Below are positions 52,601-60,807 of a stretch of DNA of 64,000 nt, in pieces. The translations under genes were made by a program, and so were the position numbers. Position 1 is the stretch's first letter, and every line of letters starts with the position of its first letter. The DNA is from Sphingomonas sp. BK235 (lineage in GTDB: Bacteria > Pseudomonadota > Alphaproteobacteria > Sphingomonadales > Sphingomonadaceae), in contig NZ_SLXN01000012.1 in assembly GCF_004345855.1 (NCBI RefSeq), positions 1 to 64,000 of the forward strand, read 5' to 3'. The notes beneath the pieces were generated by a model. That model made no database searches, was not told where the DNA came from, and saw nothing but the letters and a program-made list of their open reading frames with translations.

Positions 52601-53430
52601 CTGGCCGGCAGCCCGCCGCCGGCCATCAGCACGCCGTTCTGATAGTGACCGTAGGCCCAGGTGATCGCGTGCGGTCCCGGGTTGGTCGAATAGACGTAGG
52701 TGTCGGGCTGACCGAGCCGGCACGTACCCATGCCGCCGGGATAGGTGCTGTCCTTGCGGGGATCGTAGACGAGCACGCCCTCCACCACGCGCCCGCGATC
52801 GGGCACGCCGTTGGGGAACTTCTCGCCCTTGGTGTCGAAGTCGAGCGTCCAGATGTCCGCGGCGAGGCCCGACAGCTTGGAGGCGCCGTTCCAGCCCGGG
52901 AAGGCACCGAACGGCCCGGCAAGTGCAGTCGGCTCCGGGCACGCCCCCTTTTGAGTGGCAAGCCACATATTGCCCGCGAACGTACCCACCGCGGCACCGC
53001 TCGAGTTGAAGGTGACCGGCGCCTTGTCGATGAGCAGTGGACCGATGGAATGGACTAAGCCGAGCGACAGGATGGTGACCCAGCTCTCCGCCTGGTTCTT
53101 CGCCTTGCTGCCTGGGCGATTGTAATACTGGCGATGCACGACGTTGCCGCCGGTGTAGCTTCGCCCGATCACGACCGGTATGCCGGCCTCCTTGTCGATC
53201 TTGAACTTCGTCGCATTGCCGCCGAGCGTACCCTTCGGTGCCGCCGCCATCGCGGCGATCGAAAGGACGCCGGCGGCCGCCGACAAGCCGGCGCCGATCG
53301 CGGTGAGCGTCGCCGCGGACGCGCCGATCGTGCCGGCCGCGAGCAGACCGGCGCCGACGGCCGCGCCGACGCCGGTCGCGATGAGAGCGGCGGCCCCCAC
53401 CACGAAGGCCGCGGTGCGCAGTGCTTTCAT
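49609..53430 (-). CDS. Phage tail tip/host-specificity protein (gpJ-like)
   Basis: 1273 residues from the ATG at 53430 (GAGGAA upstream). A hydrophobic Ala/Gly-rich N-terminus (residues ~5-70) precedes the central hub domains (~100-500), fibronectin-like beta regions (~540-650), a coiled coil around 670-760, and a C-terminal receptor-binding part with VDGTIFTRKIANNAVS. This organisation matches central tail-tip proteins that carry host-range determinants. The length is typical. Confidence 0.9.
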   Translation of the reverse strand: MKALRTAAFVVGAAALIATGVGAAVGAGLLAAGTIGASAATLTAIGAGLSAAAGVLSIAAMAAAPKGTLGGNATKFKIDKEAGIPVVIGRSYTGGNVVHRQYYNRPGSKAKNQAESWVTILSLGLVHSIGPLLIDKAPVTFNSSGAAVGTFAGNMWLATQKGACPEPTALAGPFGAFPGWNGASKLSGLAADIWTLDFDTKGEKFPNGVPDRGRVVEGVLVYDPRKDSTYPGGMGTCRLGQPDTYVYSTNPGPHAITWAYGHYQNGVLMAGGGLPASGLDLAPFVEWSNVCDANGWTVGGVVYSTTDNAWDVLKMICQAGSAEPLPIGAQLSVAFSAPRVSIGTIRSNDVTGDLDVPATVSRRLRRNTIIPSVRLESHGWEMVPLDPVVVPDYVAIDGGSRPKEVVYPLIQNAKQGAQIALYEMLNARELDGIVVPAKVYALGYRPGDCITLQVPEANMIGREVVVRQREIDGGAMGATLTCRTETKAKHDFALGKTTTPPPTPDLSSPGIDRSAPDAGDWSAVGGTLQANGVATPAIIVTSNVDKLAADEVVFDYRPYITGAAPDVGWTGASIEPSSVLRKEITSVTTDTAYDVGIRYRIRGAVSDRLIIPNVVVGTVTLPWDNVSGGTKPQDNATVGAPPGTNIGDRPVEEVIAEIDAAKKRREEIDAELIKIDGAVADASTRIQAAKDRADAAFTNADTVNSRVDQLIAEGGGGSEGVDTVARAEVSRVEQAAISRDDAIGQRIDTVQASFGTAIDAKAQEVTTAFTAADVALASRTAVVEANMRAAPQFLNQQATFSDWPANRGLIPNGWGLAAQTAGTVVRRDGIVGRYAMEAAWPGGAGNLFHAVSGFYHGDEGYGVDPGMFTGPGWFVIEIDVTLVDGTFLGAGVYLAGYDSNGSIRYSNGVEFFSMPDSTGAIPELGVPGRRYRFSVMMQIEQQISALRFHPMTAWSGFRPEPQPKTLRWHMAGVRRASAEEIANRKARLTDLPAAVARIKTTEDTLSDLPNRFAAAQRVDTLEAQVNFAADSGLQRTINARIEDRSAAIADAKAGAVAQTVSQLRTEYDQARGELTVTTSVASDAYGRSRAFLQQKAVAGNNRAQLTLYADSNAGAGVDIIGDVSISGDLVVDGTIFTRKIANNAVSAFFKVAGSSGNVPTSGGSVNLAALTVPISSSSSTVRLSIAGVARLPGLPAGNYMEVRILDNTGIVLDWTKVSNVLGNNQSFSFFQLLDGVSGTPTYTIQARAKSPKPNNDYDNPEIALVMVVEEFKK

Positions 53431-53440
53431 GTGCCGTTCC

Positions 53441-53869
53441 TCAGGCTTTGATCGGGATCCGCCAGGCGGCGACATATTCGACCGGCTGGATGACGGCGGC
53501 GCCGACGGCGTCCTCGACGAAGCCGCAGGCGCGGCCATTGTTGAGCACCACCGCGAGGCAGCCGATCGGCGACTCCGCCGGCAGCGCGAGCACGTCGCCG
53601 GGCAGCGCGGCCGCGGGCGCGATGCGCTCGAAGCCCATGCCGTCCATTGCGGCAGGCAGGTCGGCGTAGCCGCGCGCGGCGAGCGCCTTCACCGCGCCCT
53701 TCAGCGAGGCGTAGCTCCCTGACGTCGGCAGCCTCACCTGGTGCCCCATGCGGCGCAGGTGCCCCGCAACCATGCGAGCGCAGTCGTTGCGGCCCAGGCG
53801 AAAGGGCTTGTCCCGGGCGCCGTTGAGCGTCGCCTGGGCTGCGGCCACACGCCGCACCAGCTCGGTCAT
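53441..53869 (-). CDS. DUF6950/NlpC-P60-like tail protein
   Basis: 142 residues. The motif LGRNDCARMVAGHL gives a Cys in a helix start as in NlpC/P60 peptidases, and the C-terminal strands follow the family pattern (ALPGDVLAL). It is encoded directly before the tip protein, as gpK-type peptidases are. Peptidoglycan cleavage at the tail tip during DNA entry is likely but not proven. Confidence 0.75.
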   Translation of the reverse strand: MTELVRRVAAAQATLNGARDKPFRLGRNDCARMVAGHLRRMGHQVRLPTSGSYASLKGAVKALAARGYADLPAAMDGMGFERIAPAAALPGDVLALPAESPIGCLAVVLNNGRACGFVEDAVGAAVIQPVEYVAAWRIPIKA

Positions 53870-53871
53870 CG

Positions 53872-54513
53872 CTAATACCTCGAGTAGGCGGGCGAGCCAC
53901 CGCCACCGCCGGTGCCGTAGGTGATCCCGGAGGGGATCTTCTCCACGCCCCAGTAGGAGGTCTTCTCGATCCCGGTCATGTTGGCGAGCCCGGTCTCGCC
54001 CGGCCACACCAGCTTGTGGAAGGCGTCGGACAGGCGGGCACCTGTCTCGGTGTCGTGGAAGCGCTCGAGCGCGGAAACGCACCGCCACTCGACCGTGCGG
54101 GTGCTCTTGCCGACGCGGAGACGCGCGACGTCCAGCTCGCCGGCGAACACCTGCAGCGGATCCGGGATCAGCTGCCCGGTCGCGCGGTCGACCAAGCCAA
54201 GGTAGCCGTTGACCCGACTGCCCTGGACGTTGGCCTCGGTGAGGTCCTCCACCGCGCTCTCGCCCGGCGGAGCGAAGGTCAACGACCAGTCGGGTGCCTC
54301 GTCAGCGACGCCGTCGCGGATGTTGCTTGCCGAGACGAGCACGCCGAAGCGCGGATCCTTGCCGACGAACTTTCGGTTGCCCCACAGCAGCTCGCCAGCG
54401 CCGACCAGGTGGAACAGCGAATAGCCGGGGAGGAACACCTCCACCATCGGGGCGATAGGATCGCGGCCGGCGCGCAGGCGCGCTGCAACTTCAGCTGTCA
54501 GCCGGAAACTCAT
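53872..54513 (-). CDS. DUF2163-type phage baseplate protein
   Basis: 213 residues. The pattern SLTFAPPGESAVEDLTEANVQGSRV and VFAGELDVARLRV fits DUF2163/gpL-like tail tip proteins of gene transfer agents and siphophages. It overlaps the upstream gene by four bases (ATGA) and ends two bases before the DUF6950 gene. Confidence 0.75.
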   Translation of the reverse strand: MSFRLTAEVAARLRAGRDPIAPMVEVFLPGYSLFHLVGAGELLWGNRKFVGKDPRFGVLVSASNIRDGVADEAPDWSLTFAPPGESAVEDLTEANVQGSRVNGYLGLVDRATGQLIPDPLQVFAGELDVARLRVGKSTRTVEWRCVSALERFHDTETGARLSDAFHKLVWPGETGLANMTGIEKTSYWGVEKIPSGITYGTGGGGGSPAYSRY

Positions 54514-55103
54514 GCGCGCTCCGCGATGATGAAGGAGAGCGGATCGACCCGGCTCGAGACCCACTGCGCGCCAGCGAAGCCGCTCAGCTTGCCCTCGATC
54601 TTGGGATCCGCGATCTCGACGGCGTCGCCATCGACAGTCAGGAAGCGCAGCATCGGCCAGATCGGCAGGGCCGCGGTGCCTGAGCTGCTGACGTTCGCCG
54701 GGCCGGCGGTCATGTGGATGTAGCGCCGGCCGCCGCGGATGATCGAGAGATAGATCCCGCGCGGGAACACCCCGGGCATTGCCATGCCGCGCAGGAAAAG
54801 CGTGGTACCGCCCCGATTGGAACCGTCGACTACGGCGTTGCCGGCGAGCGCGATCGCCGGACGGTTCGGCTGGTCGATGCTGATCAGGCCGTCGTCGGTC
54901 AGGCCCTGCGTCAACGCGGCGACCAGGTCGCGCCCAGCCTGGTCCTGCCGCAAGAGCGCGGTGCGAACGTCGGCTGCCCAGCGATCGCCCATGCGCGGGA
55001 TTGGCAGGCTCTCGCCGCCGAAGGCGCCTTCCTGCTCACCGCTGAACAGCACCGGGCGTAGGGTCAGGCCGGCGATGCGCTGGCGCGGAATGACGACGCT
55101 CAC
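54510..55103 (-). CDS. Phage tail tip protein of unknown family
   Basis: 197 residues with many beta strands. It sits between the tape measure and DUF2163 genes, the usual place of distal-tail-type proteins. It overlaps both neighbours by four bases, so the set is translated as a coupled unit. No motif recognised. Confidence 0.75.
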   Translation of the reverse strand: MSVVIPRQRIAGLTLRPVLFSGEQEGAFGGESLPIPRMGDRWAADVRTALLRQDQAGRDLVAALTQGLTDDGLISIDQPNRPAIALAGNAVVDGSNRGGTTLFLRGMAMPGVFPRGIYLSIIRGGRRYIHMTAGPANVSSSGTAALPIWPMLRFLTVDGDAVEIADPKIEGKLSGFAGAQWVSSRVDPLSFIIAERA

Positions 55104-57571
55104 CAGCGGCGGCCCAGGCTGCGCGACGACGTAGCAATGTTACTCGCCTCCGCCATCGCCGATCCCGCGACCGCGCCGCGTACCGCGCTCGCGTCGCCGA
55201 TCGCGTTCATCTCGGCGAGCAGCTGCTCGGTCACGACGGCGCCGCGCAGGTCGAAGTGGAAGGATGCGCCGCCGCGGCGATCGTCGTTTGCAGCGCGCCG
55301 CGTCTCGCCGGCCGGCGACACGCGCGTGCCGCGCGGCAGCCAGGCGCGCTCGGGACCATGCTCGCCGAGCAGCGCCGCGCCGCCTTGCCAATATTCGGTG
55401 CCCGACGCGAGCTTCGGGATGCTGGCGAAGACCGGTCCCAGGCTCGACTGGGTGCTCGCCGCGGTGATGCCAGGCGTGATCGAGGCCGCGCCGCCGCCCC
55501 TGCCACCGATCAGGCCAAGGATCCCGCCGAGGATCCCGCCGGCGCCACTGCCGTCCTTGCCCGCAGTCCACTTCGCGAGCAGCTCGGCGAGCGTGCGCAT
55601 GCCCATGTCGCGGAACAGGTCCCAGATAGTGCCGGTGCCGTTGGTGAAGACGGACTGGTAGAAGCTGGCGAGCGACTGGATCCGCTGCTTGCCCAGCTCG
55701 AGCCGGCGCTGCTCGATCTCGCGCTCGGCATTGTCGTTGGCTGCGATCTCCTGGCCGGTGGCGATGCGCGGGCTCAGCGGCTCGCGATCGAAGCCGAGGA
55801 TCTGCGCGGCCTTGTTGTTGAAGTCGTCGGAGCGCGCCTTCATGACGCCGAGCACGTCGACGTCGCGGGCGCCGGCCGAGATCTTCGTCAGCAGCTCCAG
55901 CTCCTCGCGGGTGCGCTTGGCCGCATCGTTGAACTCGTCGAGCGACAGCTTTCCCTTGGTCCAGGCGACGTGGAAGTGATCGCTGTGTCCGCGATCGCCC
56001 GGCCCGAGCAGCTCGACGATATCGATCCCGCGGCTCTCGAAGATCTGCCGCACGTCCGCCTTGGTCATCGACGCCATGCCGCCGGCGGGCACGAAGTCGA
56101 CCGCCTGGTTCTTGTAGTGGTAGCTGTTCTTGACGTGCTTGCCGCCGGTCGTGCTGGTGACGTGGACGCCCGGCAGCGCCTCGCGCAGCATCTTCGCGAC
56201 CGTGTTGCTGGTGACCGTCTCGGTGTCCGCGCGCGCGCGACCGAGCGCACGCTCCGCGGCCTCCGCCTTCTTGATTCGCTCCAGCTCCTCGTCGCGGGTG
56301 GCCAGGAGCTGCCGCTGCCGGGCGACCAGGCGCCCGCCGGTAAGCGTCTCCATCGCTTTCTCGAGATCCCGCTGATAGGCCGCCTCGGCGCGCCCCTGCG
56401 GCGTGGCGCTCGCGTCGACCTTCATGCCGACCAGGCGGTTGAAGCCGAGCTGAAAGCCTTTCTCGAGGCGCTCGATCTCGGAGGCGTTCGTCTTGAGCGC
56501 GGCGGTCAGCTCGTCGATCTTGCCCTGCTGCATCTGCGCGGTCACGCCGGCGACGCCGCTCATCAGCCCGGGCGCGGTACCGCCGGCGTTGGCCTGCGTG
56601 GTTTGCGCGGCGGCCAGGCGCGCGCGCGCCGCGGTCAGCTCGGCCTCGGTGCGCTTGCGCGTCGCCATGGTGGCGTCCAGCTCGAGCTTGATGCTGGCGA
56701 CGTCGATCGCCTGCTTGCGCTCGGCAGTCTGCAGCGCCTTGCCCTGCGCGTCGGCGAGGTCGAGGATGGCCTTGCGGTGCTCCTGCGCCGCCTCCTTCGC
56801 CTTCTTCGACGCCTCACTCTCCTCCCACAGCTTGGAGACGAATGGACCGAGCACTATGGCGGCGACCTGGATGGCGACGCCCCATGGCCCCATCATGAAG
56901 CGCGCGAAGTTGCCGACGGCGCCCTGCGCATACTGGAGCTGGCCGACGAGCTGTCCGCCCTGCACCACGAAGGCGTTGATGGCGTTGCCACCCATGCTGA
57001 CCTGGGTGAAGAAGTCCTGGATCTGTGGCGCCGCGGCGGCGAACGACGAGCCCGCCTTCTTGCCGGCCTTGCTACCGGCGTCGCCGATGCCGTTGAGCCC
57101 CTGATGTGCGCGCCAGGCCGCCTTCGCGTAATCGTCGAGGGACAGCACGCCGGCGGACATGAGCGTGCGCGCCTCGCGGATCTCGGCATCGAAGCGCTTC
57201 TGCGCCGCGTAGAGCGGGTCGATCGCGACGCGCAGCGCCTCGGCGCGGCGCTCCATCTTGTCGAACGCGGCGGTGAAGACGGCGGCGCTCGCCTCGGCTT
57301 CCTTGCCGACGGTGTCGCGGATGCCGACGTTCATGTCGAGCTTGCTCGGGTTCAGGCCCGGCATCAGCGTCTCGAGCCTGCGCAGCGACTGCTGGTACTT
57401 CGCCGCCTTGGCCTCGGCGGTGTCGAACGCCGCCTCCATGTCGCGGCCGGCGCGCTGGGTGACCTTCGCCACCCGGTCCATCTCGGTGTTGCCGGTGCGC
57501 CCGATCTCCTTGAGATCCGCGACCACCTGGTCCTTACCCTGAGTGCCGAGACGGATGCCGACGCTACGCAT
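55100..57571 (-). CDS. Tail tape measure protein with embedded M15-like peptidase domain
   Basis: 823 residues. Long helical regions (residues ~20-130 and ~250-420), hydrophobic segments near 200-250, and a Gly-rich patch near 675-690 are typical of tape measures, whose length sets tail length. Residues ~470-540 carry SYHYKNQAVDF and HSDHFHVAW, the His/Asp and HxH zinc ligands of M15 D,D-carboxypeptidases. The peptidase probably cuts peptidoglycan cross-links when the tape measure is ejected. Confidence 0.88.
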   Translation of the reverse strand: MRSVGIRLGTQGKDQVVADLKEIGRTGNTEMDRVAKVTQRAGRDMEAAFDTAEAKAAKYQQSLRRLETLMPGLNPSKLDMNVGIRDTVGKEAEASAAVFTAAFDKMERRAEALRVAIDPLYAAQKRFDAEIREARTLMSAGVLSLDDYAKAAWRAHQGLNGIGDAGSKAGKKAGSSFAAAAPQIQDFFTQVSMGGNAINAFVVQGGQLVGQLQYAQGAVGNFARFMMGPWGVAIQVAAIVLGPFVSKLWEESEASKKAKEAAQEHRKAILDLADAQGKALQTAERKQAIDVASIKLELDATMATRKRTEAELTAARARLAAAQTTQANAGGTAPGLMSGVAGVTAQMQQGKIDELTAALKTNASEIERLEKGFQLGFNRLVGMKVDASATPQGRAEAAYQRDLEKAMETLTGGRLVARQRQLLATRDEELERIKKAEAAERALGRARADTETVTSNTVAKMLREALPGVHVTSTTGGKHVKNSYHYKNQAVDFVPAGGMASMTKADVRQIFESRGIDIVELLGPGDRGHSDHFHVAWTKGKLSLDEFNDAAKRTREELELLTKISAGARDVDVLGVMKARSDDFNNKAAQILGFDREPLSPRIATGQEIAANDNAEREIEQRRLELGKQRIQSLASFYQSVFTNGTGTIWDLFRDMGMRTLAELLAKWTAGKDGSGAGGILGGILGLIGGRGGGAASITPGITAASTQSSLGPVFASIPKLASGTEYWQGGAALLGEHGPERAWLPRGTRVSPAGETRRAANDDRRGGASFHFDLRGAVVTEQLLAEMNAIGDASAVRGAVAGSAMAEASNIATSSRSLGRRW

Positions 57572-57929
57572 GATCGTCGCCCTCCGGCTCGGTGCCCGGC
57601 TCCTCGCCGGTCAGGTTGTCGATGATGATCGGCTCGACGCGCGGCAGCACGTCGGCGAGCAGCTGCAGGTCGGCGCCGAGGTTGCGCCCGAAGGTCATGA
57701 TCGCGCCGAAGTCGAGCCCGATCGGCGTGCCGGTGCCCGCGGTGCGGATCTGCCGGTCACACGAGGTCAGGACGCGCCAGACGTCCTCTTCCGCTTCGCT
57801 CTGGGGCTCGTCGACGACGTAGGCGCACGGCGCGCAGCGGCGCCCCTGGGCGGCCTCGCATGAGAGGTGGCAGAATCGCTGCCCCGCGTCGCCGCCTCCC
57901 CAATGCCACTCGGCGAGGCGGCTGAGCCG
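57564..57929 (-). CDS. Tail assembly chaperone, C-terminal extension made by -1 frameshift (T part)
   Basis: This frame has no good start codon of its own. It is reached from the G-type frame by a -1 shift at GGGAAAC (57929-57935) and adds 121 residues (RLSRLAEWHWGGG ... EPEGDDHA), for a fusion of 268 residues. It contains a four-Cys cluster (FCHLSCEA ... CAPCA), a possible zinc site, and a helical part (WRVLTSCDRQI). It ends seven bases before the tape measure start. In siphophages the fused GT product joins tape measure and tail tube subunits during assembly. Confidence 0.8.
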   Translation of the reverse strand, partial: RLSRLAEWHWGGGDAGQRFCHLSCEAAQGRRCAPCAYVVDEPQSEAEEDVWRVLTSCDRQIRTAGTGTPIGLDFGAIMTFGRNLGADLQLLADVLPRVEPIIIDNLTGEEPGTEPEGDDHA

Positions 57930-58369
57930 TTTCCCGGCTCGGCCCGCTGTCGCTCGCGCATGACGAACGGGGTGATGTACGCCTCCTCGAAGGCGTCGAC
58001 CGCGATCGGATCGGAGAGCACCAGCGCCAGGTTCTCGGGCGAGAAGGGCAGCAGGTCGAAGACGGGATCGCCCTCGATCAGCAGCGGCTCGCCGGCGTCG
58101 TCGACCGCAGCGACGAAGACGTCGCGCCAGTCCTTCACGCCCTCCATGATCAGAGCGCGGGTCATGGCGTCGCCCATCTCCTCGATCATGTCGATCGCGG
58201 ACATGGGCTCGGCACCTTCGAGCGTCTCGGCCAGCTCGGCCTGCGACGCCTCGCGCGCGGCGCGGCGCGCGCGGATCAGCATGGTGCGCGTGATCGGCTC
58301 GAAGAATACCTCGGCGCCCATGACAGGCGTCCAGACGGGCGCCGGCGCGGCTCGGTTCGCGATCAGCAT
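57767..58369 (-). CDS. Tail assembly chaperone (G part)
   Basis: 200 residues. The start overlaps the stop of the major tail protein gene (TGATG). Residues 1-147 look like a genuine folded protein (PFSPENLALVLSDPIAVDAF). After the slippery site the zero frame continues as 53 low-complexity residues ending in an Arg/Lys-rich tail, so the unshifted product carries a short disordered tail. It binds the tape measure during tail assembly. Confidence 0.85.
   Translation of the reverse strand: MLIANRAAPAPVWTPVMGAEVFFEPITRTMLIRARRAAREASQAELAETLEGAEPMSAIDMIEEMGDAMTRALIMEGVKDWRDVFVAAVDDAGEPLLIEGDPVFDLLPFSPENLALVLSDPIAVDAFEEAYITPFVMRERQRAEPGNGSAASPSGIGEAATRGSDSATSHARPPRGAAARRAPTSSTSPRAKRKRTSGAS
57929..57935 (-). 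promoter_or_regulatory. Programmed -1 ribosomal frameshift site GGGAAAC
   Basis: On the minus strand the zero frame reads CCG GGA AAC GGC, giving the heptamer G GGA AAC, of the X XXY YYZ type used by many siphophages (GGGAAAG in lambda). The -1 frame is open from here to 57564. It sits exactly between the two chaperone frames. Confidence 0.85.
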
Positions 58370-59355
58370 CAGGCGTAGCTCGCCACGTCGTTCTTGAGCG
58401 TCACGACGACCGTGTTGCTCGCGCCCGGCTTGGAGCTCTGCCAGTTGTAGGACGCCTGGATGGCGCCCGGCCCCTGGATCGGGTTCTTCGCGCGCGGCAG
58501 GAACACGCGGCCGACGGTGAAGAGCAGCTCGTGATTGCCGACCTTCCAGCCGAAGACCAGCTCGATCGGCGTGGGCGGGCTCGAGGTCGCCGCGTTGAGG
58601 AGCGTGCGATCCTTGAACTTGATCGTGACCGAGCCCGTCATGGTGGCCATGGCGGGGTCGCTGTCCTCGATCCGGCCGTCGGGCTGGATGGTCTCGACCT
58701 TCTCGAGGTTGTTCGAGAAGGTGAAGTCGGCGCTGACGACCGCGCCCAGGACCGCGCCATCCTTGCGGATGTAGCCGGTCGCCTGCGGGAAGCGGGTGGT
58801 GGCCAGCTCCTCCGGGTTGGCCGCGCCGACGGTCAGGTTGGTCGGGTCGGTCTCGCCGATGCAGATGAGGCTGCACGTCGCGTTGAGCAGGCCGCCACGT
58901 GCCATGGAGATCCGCAGCTGGTTGCCGCGCGCGCCGCGATGCACCGAAAAGTTGGGCACCTCGGGCGAGCCGATCTCGATCGACATCGAGGGCAGCGTCT
59001 GTGCGCCCGAGCGGAAGACGTGGGTGAACACGTCCGCGCCGTTGAGCTGGACGGGACCGGCGGTGGTGGGATCGCCGAAGAACAGCTTGAGGAAGCGCGC
59101 AAAGTTGCGCACGTCGACCGGCACGACGATGTCGCCGTCGTTGGTCGCGACGTCCGGCGTCGGGTCCGAGGCCTCGCGGCCCTGACCGAGCAGATCGCTC
59201 TCGATGAGGCCGCGCTCTTCGCCCAGGCCATGCGACACGAAGGGCACGCGGAACCAGTCGGCGTCAGCGGCCGGCACGATGCCGGCCGTCGCCTCGAAAG
59301 CGCCGACGGCGCGCGCGTTTGCCCCGCGCGCGCGGGTGGTCGGGGTAAGAGCCAT
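58369..59355 (-). CDS. Major tail (tube) protein
   Basis: 328 residues with AAGGAG before the ATG. Beta-rich sequence with regular repeats, for example ADVFTHVFRSGAQTLPSMSIEIGSPEV and VETIQPDGRIEDSDPAMATMTGSVTIKF. It matches phage tail tube proteins of the larger kind by position and style. It is upstream of the chaperone pair, as expected. Confidence 0.85.
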   Translation of the reverse strand: MALTPTTRARGANARAVGAFEATAGIVPAADADWFRVPFVSHGLGEERGLIESDLLGQGREASDPTPDVATNDGDIVVPVDVRNFARFLKLFFGDPTTAGPVQLNGADVFTHVFRSGAQTLPSMSIEIGSPEVPNFSVHRGARGNQLRISMARGGLLNATCSLICIGETDPTNLTVGAANPEELATTRFPQATGYIRKDGAVLGAVVSADFTFSNNLEKVETIQPDGRIEDSDPAMATMTGSVTIKFKDRTLLNAATSSPPTPIELVFGWKVGNHELLFTVGRVFLPRAKNPIQGPGAIQASYNWQSSKPGASNTVVVTLKNDVASYA

Positions 59356-59372
59356 GCGGCGTCTCCTTGGGA

Positions 59373-59795
59373 TCAGGTCAGGGGGGAAGAAGTGGCGTAG
59401 ATCGCGACCAGGCTGAGCCCGGCGCCGCGCACGCCCGCTGCGTTCTCCGCGCGGACGTTCTGGGTGGCAGGCGCTTCGGCCTCGAGCCACTCGCACAGCC
59501 CGCCGAGCTGCCGATCGGAGTCGATCGCGCCGTCCAGCGCCTCGAGCGCGGCGTCGAGCGTGTCCTCGTCGGACATGAGGATCTCGAGCGGGATCCGGTG
59601 CGTCCAGTTGTAGGTAAGCGGGCTCAGGTCGATCGAGGGCTCACCCGGGTCGCCGGCGCGGACGATCGCGCGGCCGCCAGCACGAACGCGCGTAGGCAGG
59701 TCCTCCCGCTCGTCTAGCCCCACGACCTCGGCTGCGGGCAGCGCCGTCGCCACGAGCGCGATAACGGCGCGCAGCACCTCGAGGCGGCGGCTCAT
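59373..59795 (-). CDS. Tail terminator-like protein
   Basis: 140 residues with an N-terminal helix (VLRAVIALVATAL) and beta strands (YNWTHRIPLEILM) as in gpU-like terminators that cap the tail. It lies between the DUF6441 gene and the major tail gene, the standard place. It overlaps the upstream gene by four bases. Confidence 0.7.
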   Translation of the reverse strand: MSRRLEVLRAVIALVATALPAAEVVGLDEREDLPTRVRAGGRAIVRAGDPGEPSIDLSPLTYNWTHRIPLEILMSDEDTLDAALEALDGAIDSDRQLGGLCEWLEAEAPATQNVRAENAAGVRGAGLSLVAIYATSSPLT

Positions 59796-60484
59796 GCTTG
59801 CGGCAGCCTGGCGTCAAGCGCCTGCTCGAAGCGCGCTACCCAGCGGCCGGCGCTGGCATCCAGGTCGAAGAGCTTCGGCATGGTAACGCTCCGGGTGAGC
59901 ACGAACATGAGGGTGAGCTTCGGCTCGCGACCCGCGGCGACCCGCCGGCGCGTCGCGGCGCGCACGTTGCTGCCGCCGCGGCGCGCGCGGCCGGCGACCA
60001 GATCCATGAAGGCGAGCAGACGCCCGGCACGGCCGCGGCGCATGACAAAGTCGGTGTTGAACCGGCTTTCGCACTCCTCCGGCGTGATCGCGCCCGAAGC
60101 GAGGCGCTGGGGGCGCTGACCGTTGCCGCGGATCCGTCCGCTCCTCGTCCGCGCCCGGGGCACGTTCGCGGTGGGGATCCAGAGGAACTGCGCGCCGCCT
60201 ATCGGCCGGATGGTGGCGCCGCGGGTGAAGGCGTCCATGATGTCGGGCGCGCGCGACCAGACCAACCCGGCGGGATTGATGCTGTTCTTCTCGCCGTCGG
60301 GATAGGCCCGCGCGGTCCAGGTGTCCGGCATGCGATCGCCGAGACCAACCGAGCGGGTCTGGTCGCGCAGCTCGTCGCGCGTGCTGAGCGCGGTCACGAA
60401 CATCGCCTCGGTCGCCGCTCGCGCGATATCGCCCTCGATCCCGTCGACCAGCTTCATGAAGTCGTCGAACGAGGCGGAGAGCAT
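59792..60484 (-). CDS. DUF6441 phage connector/tail completion protein
   Basis: 230 residues, basic. The part NPAGLVWSRAPDIMDAFTRGATIRP and QFLWIPTANVP are typical of DUF6441 proteins encoded between head-tail joining and tail terminator genes (the gpZ/HK97 gp10 position). A role in completing the tail top is likely. Confidence 0.75.
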   Translation of the reverse strand: MLSASFDDFMKLVDGIEGDIARAATEAMFVTALSTRDELRDQTRSVGLGDRMPDTWTARAYPDGEKNSINPAGLVWSRAPDIMDAFTRGATIRPIGGAQFLWIPTANVPRARTRSGRIRGNGQRPQRLASGAITPEECESRFNTDFVMRRGRAGRLLAFMDLVAGRARRGGSNVRAATRRRVAAGREPKLTLMFVLTRSVTMPKLFDLDASAGRWVARFEQALDARLPQA

Positions 60485-60807
60485 CAGATCTCAGAGCCCC
60501 CGATTTTCCAGCTCAGCCCTTCAAGGTCGAGCATCGCGTCGCCGAGCAGCCGGAACGACGTGCCTGCGATGATCAGCGTATCGCCGTGCCGCGGCTCGGC
60601 GACGTCGGCGCGTTGAATCTCGAAAACGTTGGTGCCCTCGATCGTGCGCGTCTCTGCGAGGTTGGCTTCGCTGTCCGGCTGGCCGCGAATGACGCGGATC
60701 GAGCCCGGCAGCGGCGCCGCGGCACCGCGCGGCTGGTACTGCGCCTCGACCGATCCCGGCCCCCGATAGAACACGCCCAGGGAGGCCGAGAACGGATCGA
60801 ACATCAC
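60484..60807 (-). CDS. Head-tail joining protein
   Basis: 107 residues, mostly beta strands, in the position of a gpFII-type or HK97 gp6-like stopper. The N-terminus MMFDPFSASLGVFY and the closing LEGLSWKIGGSE are similar to head-tail joining proteins. Identification rests largely on gene order. It overlaps the HeH-domain gene upstream by four bases. Confidence 0.65.
   Translation of the reverse strand: MMFDPFSASLGVFYRGPGSVEAQYQPRGAAAPLPGSIRVIRGQPDSEANLAETRTIEGTNVFEIQRADVAEPRHGDTLIIAGTSFRLLGDAMLDLEGLSWKIGGSEI

Noticed and set aside
57767..58876. Extended N-terminus of the tail chaperone frame up to 58876
   Set aside because: The region above 58369 lies opposite in frame to the major tail protein, which has its own good start. 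The ATG at 58369 overlaps that gene's stop in the usual coupled manner.
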